Source: Dermatophagoides farinae (Eukaryota > Arthropoda > Arachnida > Sarcoptiformes > Pyroglyphidae). From it: DNA of 64,000 bases. Position numbers and translations under genes: made by a program. Positions 49,898-59,700 of this stretch are shown here, one piece after another. Position 1 is the stretch's first letter, and the number at the start of each line of letters is the position of its first letter. A model generated the notes under the pieces. The model worked only from the letters and a program-made list of their open reading frames with translations, made no database searches and was not told where the DNA came from. The stretch is taken from positions 558,001-622,000 of the forward strand of contig NW_027461514.1 of NCBI RefSeq assembly GCF_024713945.1, written 5' to 3'.

Positions 49898-50914
49898 TTG
49901 AAAATGAATATCAGAGAAAGCCTAAACAAATACTCGACAAACCGTGTTCAAATGATCACACCTATCACAGATATGAGCGACAATCATATAGTCAGACGAG
50001 TTAGCCCTCCAAGAGAGTTCATCGGCAAGGATAACATTTGTGGCGTAGCTCCTTATAAGAATGACACTGTAATAACTTGTAGTTACAACAATGAAAACGG
50101 GACGTGCTGGGGTACACTCAGCAAAACCACTCTAACGGATAGTGGTGAATTAACTGAAGTTGTCATTCATACAGAAAATGCAGGAATTTACAACATAGCT
50201 CGTATGGGCAACTATTACTACGCATGTACAACAGATTCAACAGTTATTTGTTTAGATCTCACGCTTGAAGAACATCCAATACTGACCAAATTCAAATCCA
50301 TTGACCCCTCTTCTACAGGAACGAGCATTAAAACTAATGAACAAAACAATTTAATAGCTTTGACGATGTTTAACGGACAACTCATAGTTTACGACGTAAC
50401 AGGCTCAATAAAAACTCAGTTCAAATGCTCATCACGCGAAACTTTTTGTTGTGAGTTTTATAATTCTTCCACTATTTTATCTGGCAGTGAAGAATGCTGT
50501 GTAAACATTTGGGATATTCGGATCCCGAAAAAAGTTGCCTGCGTGGGCTCAGGCTACATCAAAGAGGCAGTTGTCAGTCTTTTCAACTATGACGAAAATT
50601 ATATAGCAGTAGGAACGTATGAAGACTGTTGTCACGTATACGACATGAGATCACCATTCACTCCGCTCAAACGTATCCAGCTCCAAGGAGCTCCTTGGAG
50701 TTATTTTCCAATGGAAAATTATTATGTCGTGCCTTCAATTCGCGGTGGTGTGCACGTTTTTGATTCTGAATTTTCAAACGCTCAAACCATACTACCTGCT
50801 GACGATAATAAATTTATTTACGGAAGCGCCTACTTAACAAAAAATCATAAGAAGTATATCCTCTCTTACGACTTCAATAAACGTTTAGTTTTGCAAAACG
50901 AAGTAACATTTTAG
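49898..50914 (+). CDS. WD-repeat protein, DPH7-like (diphthamide pathway)
   Basis: This 338-residue WD40 propeller has recognisable repeats: TILSGSEECCVNIWDIR, YIAVGTYEDCCHVYDMRS, and a block reading GAPWSYFPMENYYVVPS. In DPH7 (WDR85), the methylesterase step of diphthamide synthesis on EF2, the corresponding features are 'GSYDE-h-WDTR', 'GGGVWR-K-HP' and a late 'YGADW'. Here GTYED-h-YDMR and YGSAYL are similar. Assignment is plausible but needs a profile search, since WD repeats match one another readily. Confidence 0.55.
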   Translation: MKMNIRESLNKYSTNRVQMITPITDMSDNHIVRRVSPPREFIGKDNICGVAPYKNDTVITCSYNNENGTCWGTLSKTTLTDSGELTEVVIHTENAGIYNIARMGNYYYACTTDSTVICLDLTLEEHPILTKFKSIDPSSTGTSIKTNEQNNLIALTMFNGQLIVYDVTGSIKTQFKCSSRETFCCEFYNSSTILSGSEECCVNIWDIRIPKKVACVGSGYIKEAVVSLFNYDENYIAVGTYEDCCHVYDMRSPFTPLKRIQLQGAPWSYFPMENYYVVPSIRGGVHVFDSEFSNAQTILPADDNKFIYGSAYLTKNHKKYILSYDFNKRLVLQNEVTF

Positions 50915-50980
50915 CAAGTGAAACATTAGAAAATAATGATTCTGATATTACATCATTTTAAAAAATTTTTTTAAAATAAA

Positions 50981-51051
50981 GGGCACACTCGGAATTGAAC
51001 CGAGGACCTACTGATCTGCAGTCAGTTGCTCTACCGCTGAGCTATGTACCC
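50981..51051 (-). tRNA. tRNA-Cys (GCA)
   Basis: The 71-nt cloverleaf is read on the minus strand. The acceptor stem is GGGTACA with TGTGCCC, including one G-T pair. The D-arm is TAGCTCAGCGGTAGAGCA. The anticodon stem ACTGA/TCAGT encloses loop CTGCAGA, with anticodon GCA. The T-arm is TCCTCGGTTCAATTCCGAG. There is no intron, and CCA is not encoded. A T-rich run for Pol III termination lies immediately downstream (50971-50980 region on the minus strand). Confidence 0.97.
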
Positions 51052-51063
51052 ATTATGACATTT

Positions 51064-52281
51064 TTAATCTGAAGCAGGAGTCTGTAGAGGCTGGTCCGCA
51101 GCTGCAAATATTTCTTGTTCTATGCTTTTTAATTCATCTATTTGCTTAGTTTTACAAAGCGAATCGTATAAATCTTTAATTACAATCGAAGCTTGATACA
51201 CTGGTGCTTTAGGATCGTTGTAAAGCTTGCAGTTTGAAAAAATAAGTTCTACGTCGGCTTCAAATTCACAAATTTTATTGTAACTTTTTTGTTTAATATT
51301 GCGTTTTATTGTTTCGAAATCCATCGGATGTGTAATTACTGTATAATAATCTGGACAATTGCATAAAACAACATCAACCGGTTTAGCAAACCAAAAACCG
51401 TGTTCGCTTGAAGCCAGCTGATTGGCGATGTCGTTTGCTGCTGTTAGCCAACTGTCCAAAAAATCAGGGCACCGTCGAAAATCTCTCTCTTCTTTTTCTT
51501 TCCAGACGTCAGGTAGACCGAACTCTTGTAAAAATTGTTCTCTCTCTGTTTTGGTGGCTATTACTTTGTAATCTTTGTTTTTTATCGTCAAAATTTTTGT
51601 CAGTACGAAATTTAACTTCTGTCCTTCCTTTGAATTTTGAGTTACGCTTCGCAGAAAATTAACGATGTCTTTGTAATTGCGTAACGAGGCAAAAAACTGG
51701 GCTGAACGTCGTTGATTGTCTCTAATCATGACATTCGCGCCTAATGAAACTAAGCATTTAACTGCATCAAAATAACCTTCGCGGGCTGCATAGAATAAAG
51801 CTGTTTGATTGTAAAAATCTCTTATGTTTGGGTCGACGCCGTGTTTAATAAGTTCTTTGATCACCTCACAGTGTCCTTCACGAGCGGCGTAAAATAACGC
51901 TGTCTGTTTAGCGTTGTCCAACTGATCAACCTTACAGCCGTGCTCAATTAAAAATTTGACGCACGGAAAATTTCCGTCTCTTGCTGCGAAAAACAAAGGA
52001 GTTTGACAATTTAAATCAGTGTGGTTAACGTCACAGCATTCCCGATCACAACATAAGTACTGTAACAGCTTTAAACCGTCTTCAAAATTTTTTTTTTGAA
52101 CACAATAAAAAAGTAAATTCGCTCCGGTGATTTTATTTTTATAATCAAGTTGAGCGTCTGAACTAAAAAGTTAAATAGCTTTATTAACGTACAAGTATTC
52201 CCATTTGCGTATTATTACTGCTGCATCTTGCTCGTAAATCAACTTTATATACTCCTCATCATTAGTGCTAGTTTTTCGCAT
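51064..52281 (-). CDS. Ankyrin-repeat plus bromodomain protein (BDP1-like)
   Basis: Exon 1 is 52281-52193, the intron is 52192-52163 (30 nt, GTACGT...TTTTAG) and exon 2 is 52162-51064, giving 395 residues. Residues about 30-205 hold ankyrin repeats with clear consensus (TPLFFAARDGNFPCVKFLIEHG, TALFYAAREGHCEVIKELIKHG and TALFYAAREGYFDAVKCLVSLG). Residues about 265-375 form a bromodomain, with the acetyl-lysine Asn in CKLYND and a YYTVITHPMDF segment. Ankyrin repeats followed by a C-terminal bromodomain is the architecture of apicomplexan BDP1, a chromatin reader at transcription start sites. The gene is divergent from PP5, with 94 bp between starts. Confidence 0.85.
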
Positions 52282-52375
52282 AGCTAAATTTATTTCGCAA
52301 TATACGTACACTTACTTTAGAGAAGATTTTTTTACAAATTTTTCTAATTATATTTTTTTATAGACAGTATTCAAC

Positions 52376-53848
52376 ATGTCGAACTCGGAAAACAATATCC
52401 TTGCAGAATTCTTTGCTAAAAAAGCAGAAGCTGCAAAGTTAACGACTGATGCGAAATATAATGAGGCTATTAATATTTACGAAGAATTAGTCAAAACTGT
52501 AAATCTCGACGATAAAGAAATAGCCAAAATATATTGCAATAAAGCTATTTGCGAACTCAAGCTCGAAAAATTCGGAAACGCATTGCAGACCGCTAATATT
52601 GCCATCGACCTTGACCATACATACGTTAAAGCTTATTACAGAAAGGCTTTAGCGTTGATATATTTAAATAAACCAGAAAATGCACTTGACCCTATTAAAA
52701 CCGCGCTCAGTTTGGATCCAGAAAACACAGCAATCCGTCAATTGTACAATTCAATATTGGCTGAATATAAAGAACAGCTCTTTAACAAAAGTATTGTATA
52801 CCCAGATGCGGCACCACTTTACGAAAAGTTTTTAGACGAGACAATAAATTATCCTAATTGGTATAAAGGTCCGAAACTACCGGAAAACTTAGAGGGCAAT
52901 GAAGCTTTTTTTGACGAACTAGCAGATTTTTTCAACGGAAAAATCGATTACAAAATGCCAGACCAACTGGTTGCAAAAATAATAGCGAAAGCCACACAAT
53001 TCAGTAAAACTCTACCGAATGTAGTTAGAATTGATTCAGATGTTGCTAAAGCAACAGTCACCGTGTGTGGAGACATTCATGGACAATACTACGATTTGCT
53101 CAACATTTTCAAGCTAAATGGCAAGCCATCTGAAACTAACTACTATGTTTTCAATGGAGATTTTGTCGACAGGGGCAGTTTTAGTTTAGAAGTTATTATT
53201 ACTTTGTATGTGTGCAGACTTATCTGGCCTAAATTTATCCACCTTACCCGCGGTAACCATGAATCAAAAGACATGACTCAACTGTATGGATTTAAACACG
53301 AAACCGAGAAAAAAACTAATAGCAGTATTTATAATTTATTTATTGAATCGTTCGAATACTTGCCTTTAGCTCACATTATCAGCGAACGTATATTTGTGGT
53401 GCACGGTGGGTTGCCTTCTACTAAAGGCGTCACAATAGATAAAATAAATTCACTCTTACGAGTTAAAAATTCCGATCCTATTATCACTGATTTATTGTGG
53501 GCTGACCCAGGTGTTGCAGAAGGAACCAGTGCAAGCCAGCGCGGTGTGAGCCACGTTTTCGGTCCGGATTATACTGAAGACTTTTTGAAAACAAACAACT
53601 TGGATCTCGTAATCAGATCCCACGAAGTCAAAAACTCGGGCTGGGAAAAAATGCACAATGACAAGCTATACACAATTTTCAGTGCGCCCAACTACTGCGA
53701 CACAATGCAAAATCTTGGCGCTTACTTAAAGTTCTCGTTCAGCAAATTGCACGACAAAAACTGGCAGGTCGAACCAGAAATCATCGAGTTTAAAGAAGTT
53801 ACGCACCCTAGTGTTCCAGCCATGCAGTACTCTGCATTTAATTTTTAA
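52376..53848 (+). CDS. PPP5C: Serine/threonine phosphatase PP5
   Basis: This 490-residue protein has three tetratricopeptide repeats (about 8-115) that in PP5 bind the Hsp90 C-terminus, then a PPP-family catalytic domain. The metal-binding motifs are GDIHGQ (232-237), GDFVDRG and RGNHES, and the later RSHEVKNSGW replaces the usual RSHEV-x-x-GY. The catalytic core reads VFNGDFVDRGSFSLEVI. The ending resembles PP5 in length. The TPR domain plus phosphatase order is unique to PP5. It may act together with p23 from this window on Hsp90, since both are known Hsp90 partners. Confidence 0.93.
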   Translation: MSNSENNILAEFFAKKAEAAKLTTDAKYNEAINIYEELVKTVNLDDKEIAKIYCNKAICELKLEKFGNALQTANIAIDLDHTYVKAYYRKALALIYLNKPENALDPIKTALSLDPENTAIRQLYNSILAEYKEQLFNKSIVYPDAAPLYEKFLDETINYPNWYKGPKLPENLEGNEAFFDELADFFNGKIDYKMPDQLVAKIIAKATQFSKTLPNVVRIDSDVAKATVTVCGDIHGQYYDLLNIFKLNGKPSETNYYVFNGDFVDRGSFSLEVIITLYVCRLIWPKFIHLTRGNHESKDMTQLYGFKHETEKKTNSSIYNLFIESFEYLPLAHIISERIFVVHGGLPSTKGVTIDKINSLLRVKNSDPIITDLLWADPGVAEGTSASQRGVSHVFGPDYTEDFLKTNNLDLVIRSHEVKNSGWEKMHNDKLYTIFSAPNYCDTMQNLGAYLKFSFSKLHDKNWQVEPEIIEFKEVTHPSVPAMQYSAFNF

Positions 53849-53995
53849 TAAATAAAAGAGCTCTTACGCCTCTTAATATTATAAAGTCCACGTGTGTAGT
53901 CAGTCCTATTATTTATTGTAATTAGTTAATTTTTATATTTTCAAAAATTATCAGCTTGAGAGCACGAGCAACGCCATGTTTGTGTAAAAGTACAA

Positions 53996-54310
53996 ATGTC
54001 TAATCAAAATGAACTGATTGAAAGACTTACCATAGCGCCAAACTGCTCTCGATTTTTGTTTATTAGTGGTTTACCGCATAATCTCAAGGACCACGAATAT
54101 TATGATTTGTTTTCTCCTTACGGCTCAATAACGCAAATTCGAAAAGCAAATTCCAAAAACACAGCAGGCACAGCCATCGTAGTTTTCGATGATGTGCTAT
54201 ACGCGCACAGAGCTTCTAAACATTTGAACGGCTTCCAGCTAAAAGGGAAATACATACGTATTAGTACCTATTACAAGCCTAAAGGCAAAATTGGCACCGA
54301 GAAGGAATAG
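53996..54310 (+). CDS. SF3B6: SF3B14/p14 U2 snRNP branch-site protein
   Basis: This 104-residue protein is a single RRM with RNP2 (FLFISGLP), then HEYYDLFSPYGSITQIR, RNP1 (GTAIVVFDDV) and ASKHLNGFQLKGKYI. The p14-typical tail YYKPKGKIG is present. p14 contacts the branch-point adenosine within U2 snRNP SF3b. Length is slightly below the human protein (125). This is a single-exon gene. Confidence 0.9.
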   Translation: MSNQNELIERLTIAPNCSRFLFISGLPHNLKDHEYYDLFSPYGSITQIRKANSKNTAGTAIVVFDDVLYAHRASKHLNGFQLKGKYIRISTYYKPKGKIGTEKE

Positions 54311-54344
54311 TCTGGTTAAAGATATATTTTTAGGTTTTATTAGT

Positions 54345-55475
54345 TTAATCAGTAAGCGTAGCCTGTTGTTGCTCTTCCTCCTCTAACTCGTTAAATAACG
54401 AAGTTCGCAGCTCAGCCTCACTAATAAGGATATTGTAGTCCCACAACAACTTGAGTGTAACTGCAATAAGTTGAGCTTCAAACCTTCGCATTTCACTTAA
54501 AAATTCGACTCGAATCGAGCTTACAGAATTTTCATATTCAAATTTAAGCATTTTGTTCTCTTGTTTCAAGGAGGCGAATTCGTTGGCGTAGTCATACAAC
54601 TTTTCCTCGACCATTTCGCTCACCTGTGTATCCCGCTCGTCTTTGAGTTTTTTGAGCTCAACTTCTAATTTCACATATCGATCGCTCAGCTCTTTTATTT
54701 TCTGGTTTGAGTCTTCTTGCGCTTTGTTGGCAAGATAGCGATACCCAACTATGATGTCTTTAATTTTATCTTTACAATCTTTTTCAAAAGCTTTACAAGC
54801 TTTTTGGCTGTTGTCATATATTTGTTTCTCTAACTGGTTCGCATACGCTCGCGCTTTTTTTGCAATGTTCATAGCTTCCTGCGAAACCGACTTGTATTTA
54901 TTTAAAATTTCTTCGAAATTATGCACGAGTTTTTCTCTGTAAACTAAATTTTCTTGAACGACATCATTACGAGCTTTTTCTAAACGTTCTTCATAAGCTT
55001 CACATATTCTTTTGTTATTTTCTCTTTCTTCTATCAATAGCTCCAGAAGTTGATCCGTATTAGTTGTATTAGCAACCAACATGCTAGAGTTATCAGGCTT
55101 ATCGTATGCATCATTTTTTTCTGTGTTTTTGTCAAAAGCATTTTCATTTTTATTTTCTTGTTCGTCGACACGATTTGGGGCCGTTTTGTTTGAATTATCC
55201 AAACCTTGCAATGGCATCGATTTTTTCAACTCAGATTCGATGAGTTTATCTAGTGATGGTTTTAACTTAGGTAAAACAATTGATTTGAGAAAATTTTTTC
55301 CAGGTTGCTTTTTAGAAGCCTCATCTACTCCGTCATGTAAAGTATCGCTCGGCTCATAACTATTTTTATTAGCAAAATTAAGTTTGGAGCCATTACCCAC
55401 ATCGTATTTAGATTTCGACAATGGAACTTCTTTTATCTCATTATAATCATTTAAATTATCTGTAGTTTTGTTCAT
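54345..55475 (-). CDS. Coiled-coil protein, unknown
   Basis: This is a 376-residue single-exon protein. The first 120 residues are polar and low complexity. Residues about 125-345 form a long coiled coil (for example LLIEERENNKRICEAYEERLEKA, and KIKELSDRYVKLEVELKKLKDE). The C-terminus has FEAQLIAVTLKLLWDYNILISEAELRTSLFNELEEEEQQ. No transmembrane segment or known domain is visible. It converges on SF3B14 with 34 bp between stops. Confidence 0.6.
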   Translation of the reverse strand: MNKTTDNLNDYNEIKEVPLSKSKYDVGNGSKLNFANKNSYEPSDTLHDGVDEASKKQPGKNFLKSIVLPKLKPSLDKLIESELKKSMPLQGLDNSNKTAPNRVDEQENKNENAFDKNTEKNDAYDKPDNSSMLVANTTNTDQLLELLIEERENNKRICEAYEERLEKARNDVVQENLVYREKLVHNFEEILNKYKSVSQEAMNIAKKARAYANQLEKQIYDNSQKACKAFEKDCKDKIKDIIVGYRYLANKAQEDSNQKIKELSDRYVKLEVELKKLKDERDTQVSEMVEEKLYDYANEFASLKQENKMLKFEYENSVSSIRVEFLSEMRRFEAQLIAVTLKLLWDYNILISEAELRTSLFNELEEEEQQQATLTD

Positions 55476-55741
55476 TTGATCATGTTTTTAATGACCGCTC
55501 TTGCATGTTTCATTGCACCTAGTATAACATTATTGATATCAAAACCATAATACCTCTTTTAAATTACTACAGCGGTTAATCAACAGTCTTGACTGTTGAT
55601 TAACCGCTGTTCATTTTCATCAACAACTTGAATTCATAAAATCCTTCGGCGCATTTTTTGAGACCTAATAATTTTAATATTTAAAAACTAATTATAAGCC
55701 TTCCCACTACCTCGTCACCAACATGACGTGAAACTACTTCA
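55476..55741. promoter_or_regulatory. Divergent promoter region with perfect 42-nt palindrome
   Basis: This 266-bp region lies between the coiled-coil gene (minus) and the DHHC gene (plus). At 55569-55588 and 55591-55610 lie two perfect 20-nt arms in inverted orientation, separated by TT (left arm ACAGCGGTTAATCAACAGTC). The rest is AT-rich with no other pattern seen. Confidence 0.6.
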
Positions 55742-56479
55742 ATGAACCTTTTACAAATACATTATGTTTTAGCATTTTCATTTACTTCTGCAGTAGGGAT
55801 TGCTTTATGTCTTGTAATTTATATTTTTTTAGTGTTGAAAACACTAAAAGCCTGGAAGCTGCTCTTAACTGTATACTTAATACTCAACTTTCTTACTTCT
55901 TATTTTTTACTTTTGAAAAGGCCGCTTGCAAAGTGTCCTTTACTTGTCACAATGGACGAGATCTATCGGGTTTGCTATTTTGACCCACAGCCCGTCGTTA
56001 AAGTAAAACGAGCGCATCATTGTTCTTGTTGCAAACGTTGCGTTATCAGCTTAGATCATCATTGTTTTTTTATTGGAAAATGTATTGGAAAAGGAAACTT
56101 GGCTTACTTTTTTCAATTTCTGTACTGGGCTTTTCTCAGCTCATTGAGCGTGAGTCTCACGTTGCGCACTGCAATATTTTTTTTAGCAAAAAACAAAGAT
56201 GCAATAACCCATAAACCGTTCGCAAAACTGATTAATTTGTTCATTAACCCAATTTTCGCGCTATCAGTTTTATGTTGCGTATGCAGCTCGTTACTTCTAT
56301 TGCTTGAAACGTATGCGGTCATAAAAAATAAAACATTATTGGAATTCAAATACAAAACCCTGGCCGCAAACTCTGAGCGATCTGAAACTTCTACGTTATT
56401 TAATGATCTAAAAACCGCAAGATTGTTTTCAGTTTTAACTCTGTTAATTAGCAGTAACTTTTATCATAAGTCTGTGTGA
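55742..56479 (+). CDS. DHHC palmitoyltransferase (divergent)
   Basis: This 245-residue integral membrane protein has four hydrophobic segments, two before and two after a cytosolic cysteine-rich domain. The domain reads RAHHCSCCKRCVISLDHHCFFIGKCIGKGN, with the catalytic DHHC intact. It differs from the consensus: the residues after DHHC are FF instead of PW, NN-C becomes GKC, and the first C-x-x-C pair appears as a single Cys (CYFD), losing one expected zinc ligand. DHHC enzymes S-acylate proteins at membranes. Which protein it modifies is unknown. Confidence 0.82.
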   Translation: MNLLQIHYVLAFSFTSAVGIALCLVIYIFLVLKTLKAWKLLLTVYLILNFLTSYFLLLKRPLAKCPLLVTMDEIYRVCYFDPQPVVKVKRAHHCSCCKRCVISLDHHCFFIGKCIGKGNLAYFFQFLYWAFLSSLSVSLTLRTAIFFLAKNKDAITHKPFAKLINLFINPIFALSVLCCVCSSLLLLLETYAVIKNKTLLEFKYKTLAANSERSETSTLFNDLKTARLFSVLTLLISSNFYHKSV

Positions 56480-56516
56480 CTAGATCAAGCTGAATTTCGC
56501 TTACGTTGACAGTTGT

Positions 56517-56565
56517 TTATTATTAGAAATTGAGTTTTGTCTAATTTGACAAAAATTAATAATAA
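56517..56565. repeat. Composite hairpin downstream of DHHC gene
   Basis: Outer arms TTATTATTA (56517-56525) and TAATAATAA (56557-56565) enclose a perfect inner stem TTTTGTC/GACAAAA (56535-56541, 56548-56554) with a TAATTT loop. It could serve 3'-end formation of the DHHC gene or form by chance in AT-rich DNA. Confidence 0.4.
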
Positions 56566-56757
56566 GAAATTCACATAATCGAGGTTTATGGATTTAGAAA
56601 AATAAACTTTTCAAGTAAACTACAACTAATATTAAATTAATCTAAGTATTACGAGAAGAAGCACAGCGGAAAAAAGGAGCAACCACACAAACATAAACTA
56701 AGTTTGTTACGCATTCATAATAATAAAACTCGTAATAAAAATTTTAATGGACCGAAA

Positions 56758-59700
56758 ATGAACGACTCTTTTAGCAATGATTCACAAGAGTCGACGCGTT
56801 TTCAAAACTTTGAACAAGTTCCTTCGAATTTGGTGCATCTCAACGAAATAACCCAAAACAGCATAATTAACTGTTTAAAAACACGTTATCTTTATAACGA
56901 AATATATACTGAATGTGGACCTATTTTAATAGCTATCAATCCTCACAGGGAAGTTGCGTCTCTATACACGGACGAATTGCAAGAAACTTATTTTGCTGAA
57001 ATCCAGAAAAACTTTTCTGAAAAAAATCTGGTTTCGATCAAACCTCACGTGTACAAAATGACCACTAAAGCTTTGTTTAACATGTTTGCGGAAAATCGAT
57101 CTCAATCAATTATCATCAATGGAGAAAGCGGTTCGGGTAAAACAGAAACTTCTAAAGCAATTATATCGTTTTTATCAAACTTAAACAGGTCGATCGGAGT
57201 GAACTCCAACTTAGAATCCTTAATCATCAAATACAATGATGTTTTTGAAATGTTTGGTAACGCCAAAACAATCCAGAACCACAATTCGTCGCGTTTTGGC
57301 AAGTTCATACAATTTTACTACGATCCTGAAAAAAAAACGATTAACAATATTAAAATAAAAACCTATCTCTTGGAGACCACAAGGGTTTGTATCCAGAACC
57401 GAAATGAAAACACGTTTCATGTTTTTTATAAGTTATTTTCGTACGGCGTTCAGCAAACATCCGAAATGCACAAAAAACAGGTGAGGCTCAAACTTTACTC
57501 ATTGTTGAACCTGCATCCATCCGAGATAAACTTAGACAAGATTATCAAGTCCGACTATATAAGCAATTATGAATATGATGAAAAGCAAGTAACGGAAGAA
57601 GCACAGGAATTCACTCAGGTATGCCAGCTGCTGAGTTCTTTGGTTGATAACAAAAACGAATTCATAACCATTTTACAACTTATTATCGCTATATTATTGA
57701 TTGGATCTATAAAACTTCAACAAAAGACAAGTTCTTCTACTTTAACTAAAGAGTCTGAACAAATCATACAGAACATTTCTTTTCTGTTAGAAGTTTTTCC
57801 ACTAAGTTTCACTGAGCTGCTGACAAAACACCAACTAGCTGCCGGCAGTTCTAATTTCATCAAGGAACTTGACACCAAACAAGCATACTTTATCAGAGAC
57901 ACGCTGGCTCAGATATTGTACCAATATCTTTTTGAGTTTATTGTCTATAAAATCAACAAAAGGTTCAGCTCTGGAAATGTCACAATGAATGAATATCCTT
58001 TCTTTGGGATACTCGACATTTTTGGGTTTGAAATTTTTACAAAAAATTCGTTAGAACAACTTTGTATTAACTACACAAACGAGCGACTTCAAGATATTTT
58101 TAATGAGCAAGTTAACAGATATGAAGAAACCTTATATCTCAATGAGAACGTCTCACTTGCTTCAAATAGACTTGACAACTCGAGCATTATTAAGGTGTTT
58201 AATCAGCCAAACAACTTGTTTATTTTATTAGAAGATGAAGGGCGACTTCCCGGCGGAAACGATCAGCGGTTCATTGAACATCTTAAAACAAACCGCGACT
58301 TTCATCCGGTTATTCAATTTGAAATAAACAAAAAGTTCTTACAAGATACTGAATTTATCGTATGCCATACCATTGGTGCGGTCAAATATGACAGTACTAA
58401 TTTCTTAAAAAAAAACCACAACCATTATAAGACTTCAATAATTAATTTCCTACGTCAGTCTAGCTTGGAAAAAAAGCTAGATTTTAGTTTCGATATTATC
58501 GATGCGCCAATGAACAAGAAAAAACATTCCGTCAAAACAATCAGTAGTCAGTTTAAGCAGCAATTGGACTCGCTCATTGAAATAATACAAAGCACTAACA
58601 TCCAGTTTATTCGTTGCATCAATCCTAACCACAGTTTCACCCCCTTTCATATTGATGAAACGATTTTTTCAGAGCAGATCAAAAATAACAGCATTTTTAC
58701 TATCACAAACTTATGTAAGAATGGGTACACTTATAAATTTGAACACAAGTTTTTTATTAATTTTGTCAAACCCATTTTATTATTAGGACTTAGTACAAGT
58801 CCAATTACAAAACAGTCTGTTGAAGTGTTATCACGCGAATCAAGAAGTTTAGTGCTACAGAAGATCAAATTAGAGCAATACTACGAAGCGCTTAACGAAG
58901 TTAAGAAACACTTGAAAAATAATGAATACGATTTTTTGCTTGGCAAAACTTTGGTTTTTTTAACAAACGAAGCGTACAAAGTTTATTGGTCCGCCGTAAA
59001 GTTTAGTTTCGCTTATGCAGCTACTCGTATTAACGCAAAAATAAAACAAATTCTACAGCAAAGAGCTGTGCGCACAAAAATAAGCTCGATCCTGGTAATT
59101 CAAAAATATAGTCGTAGACATTTAGTTAAGACCGCTTTCATTTCAAAGTTAAAAGCAGTAGCTCGTCTCCAAAACTTTTGTTTAATGTGTATTTCTAATT
59201 GTAACTTACGAAAGTTTTATAAACTCGATTCTAACGTTAAAAATTTAACAACATTAGTTACACAGTACCATCGAATAAAAGATTTACAAGCAGTTCGTAT
59301 TCAAAATGTTTGCAGAATGAGAATTACAAGAAACAAATATCTAAAAAAAATAGCTGCAATTAAGTACATACAACGTGTTTTTAGAACGAAAATAAAGCCG
59401 AAAATTCTAAAACGGACGGTGATACTGGCTAAATCTGACGTAGAACATTTGGCTGAAATTAGCTTTGCTGACGAAGTCAATAATGAAAATTTGAATCTAA
59501 AAAACATCCATGCTTGGCAGAAAGGCTGTGAACCTGGTTCAAAGTTTCATACGAAAAAGTCAAACCACTTAGAACTTTTAACTTCTGACATTTCTTTTAA
59601 AATTTTGTCGCGTCGGCAACTAATCAATAAAAAGTTTTCGCTAAGTTTTGACGCCAGAGACTGTCTTGGTTCACCCACTTCTAAATATGCAAATCCACTA

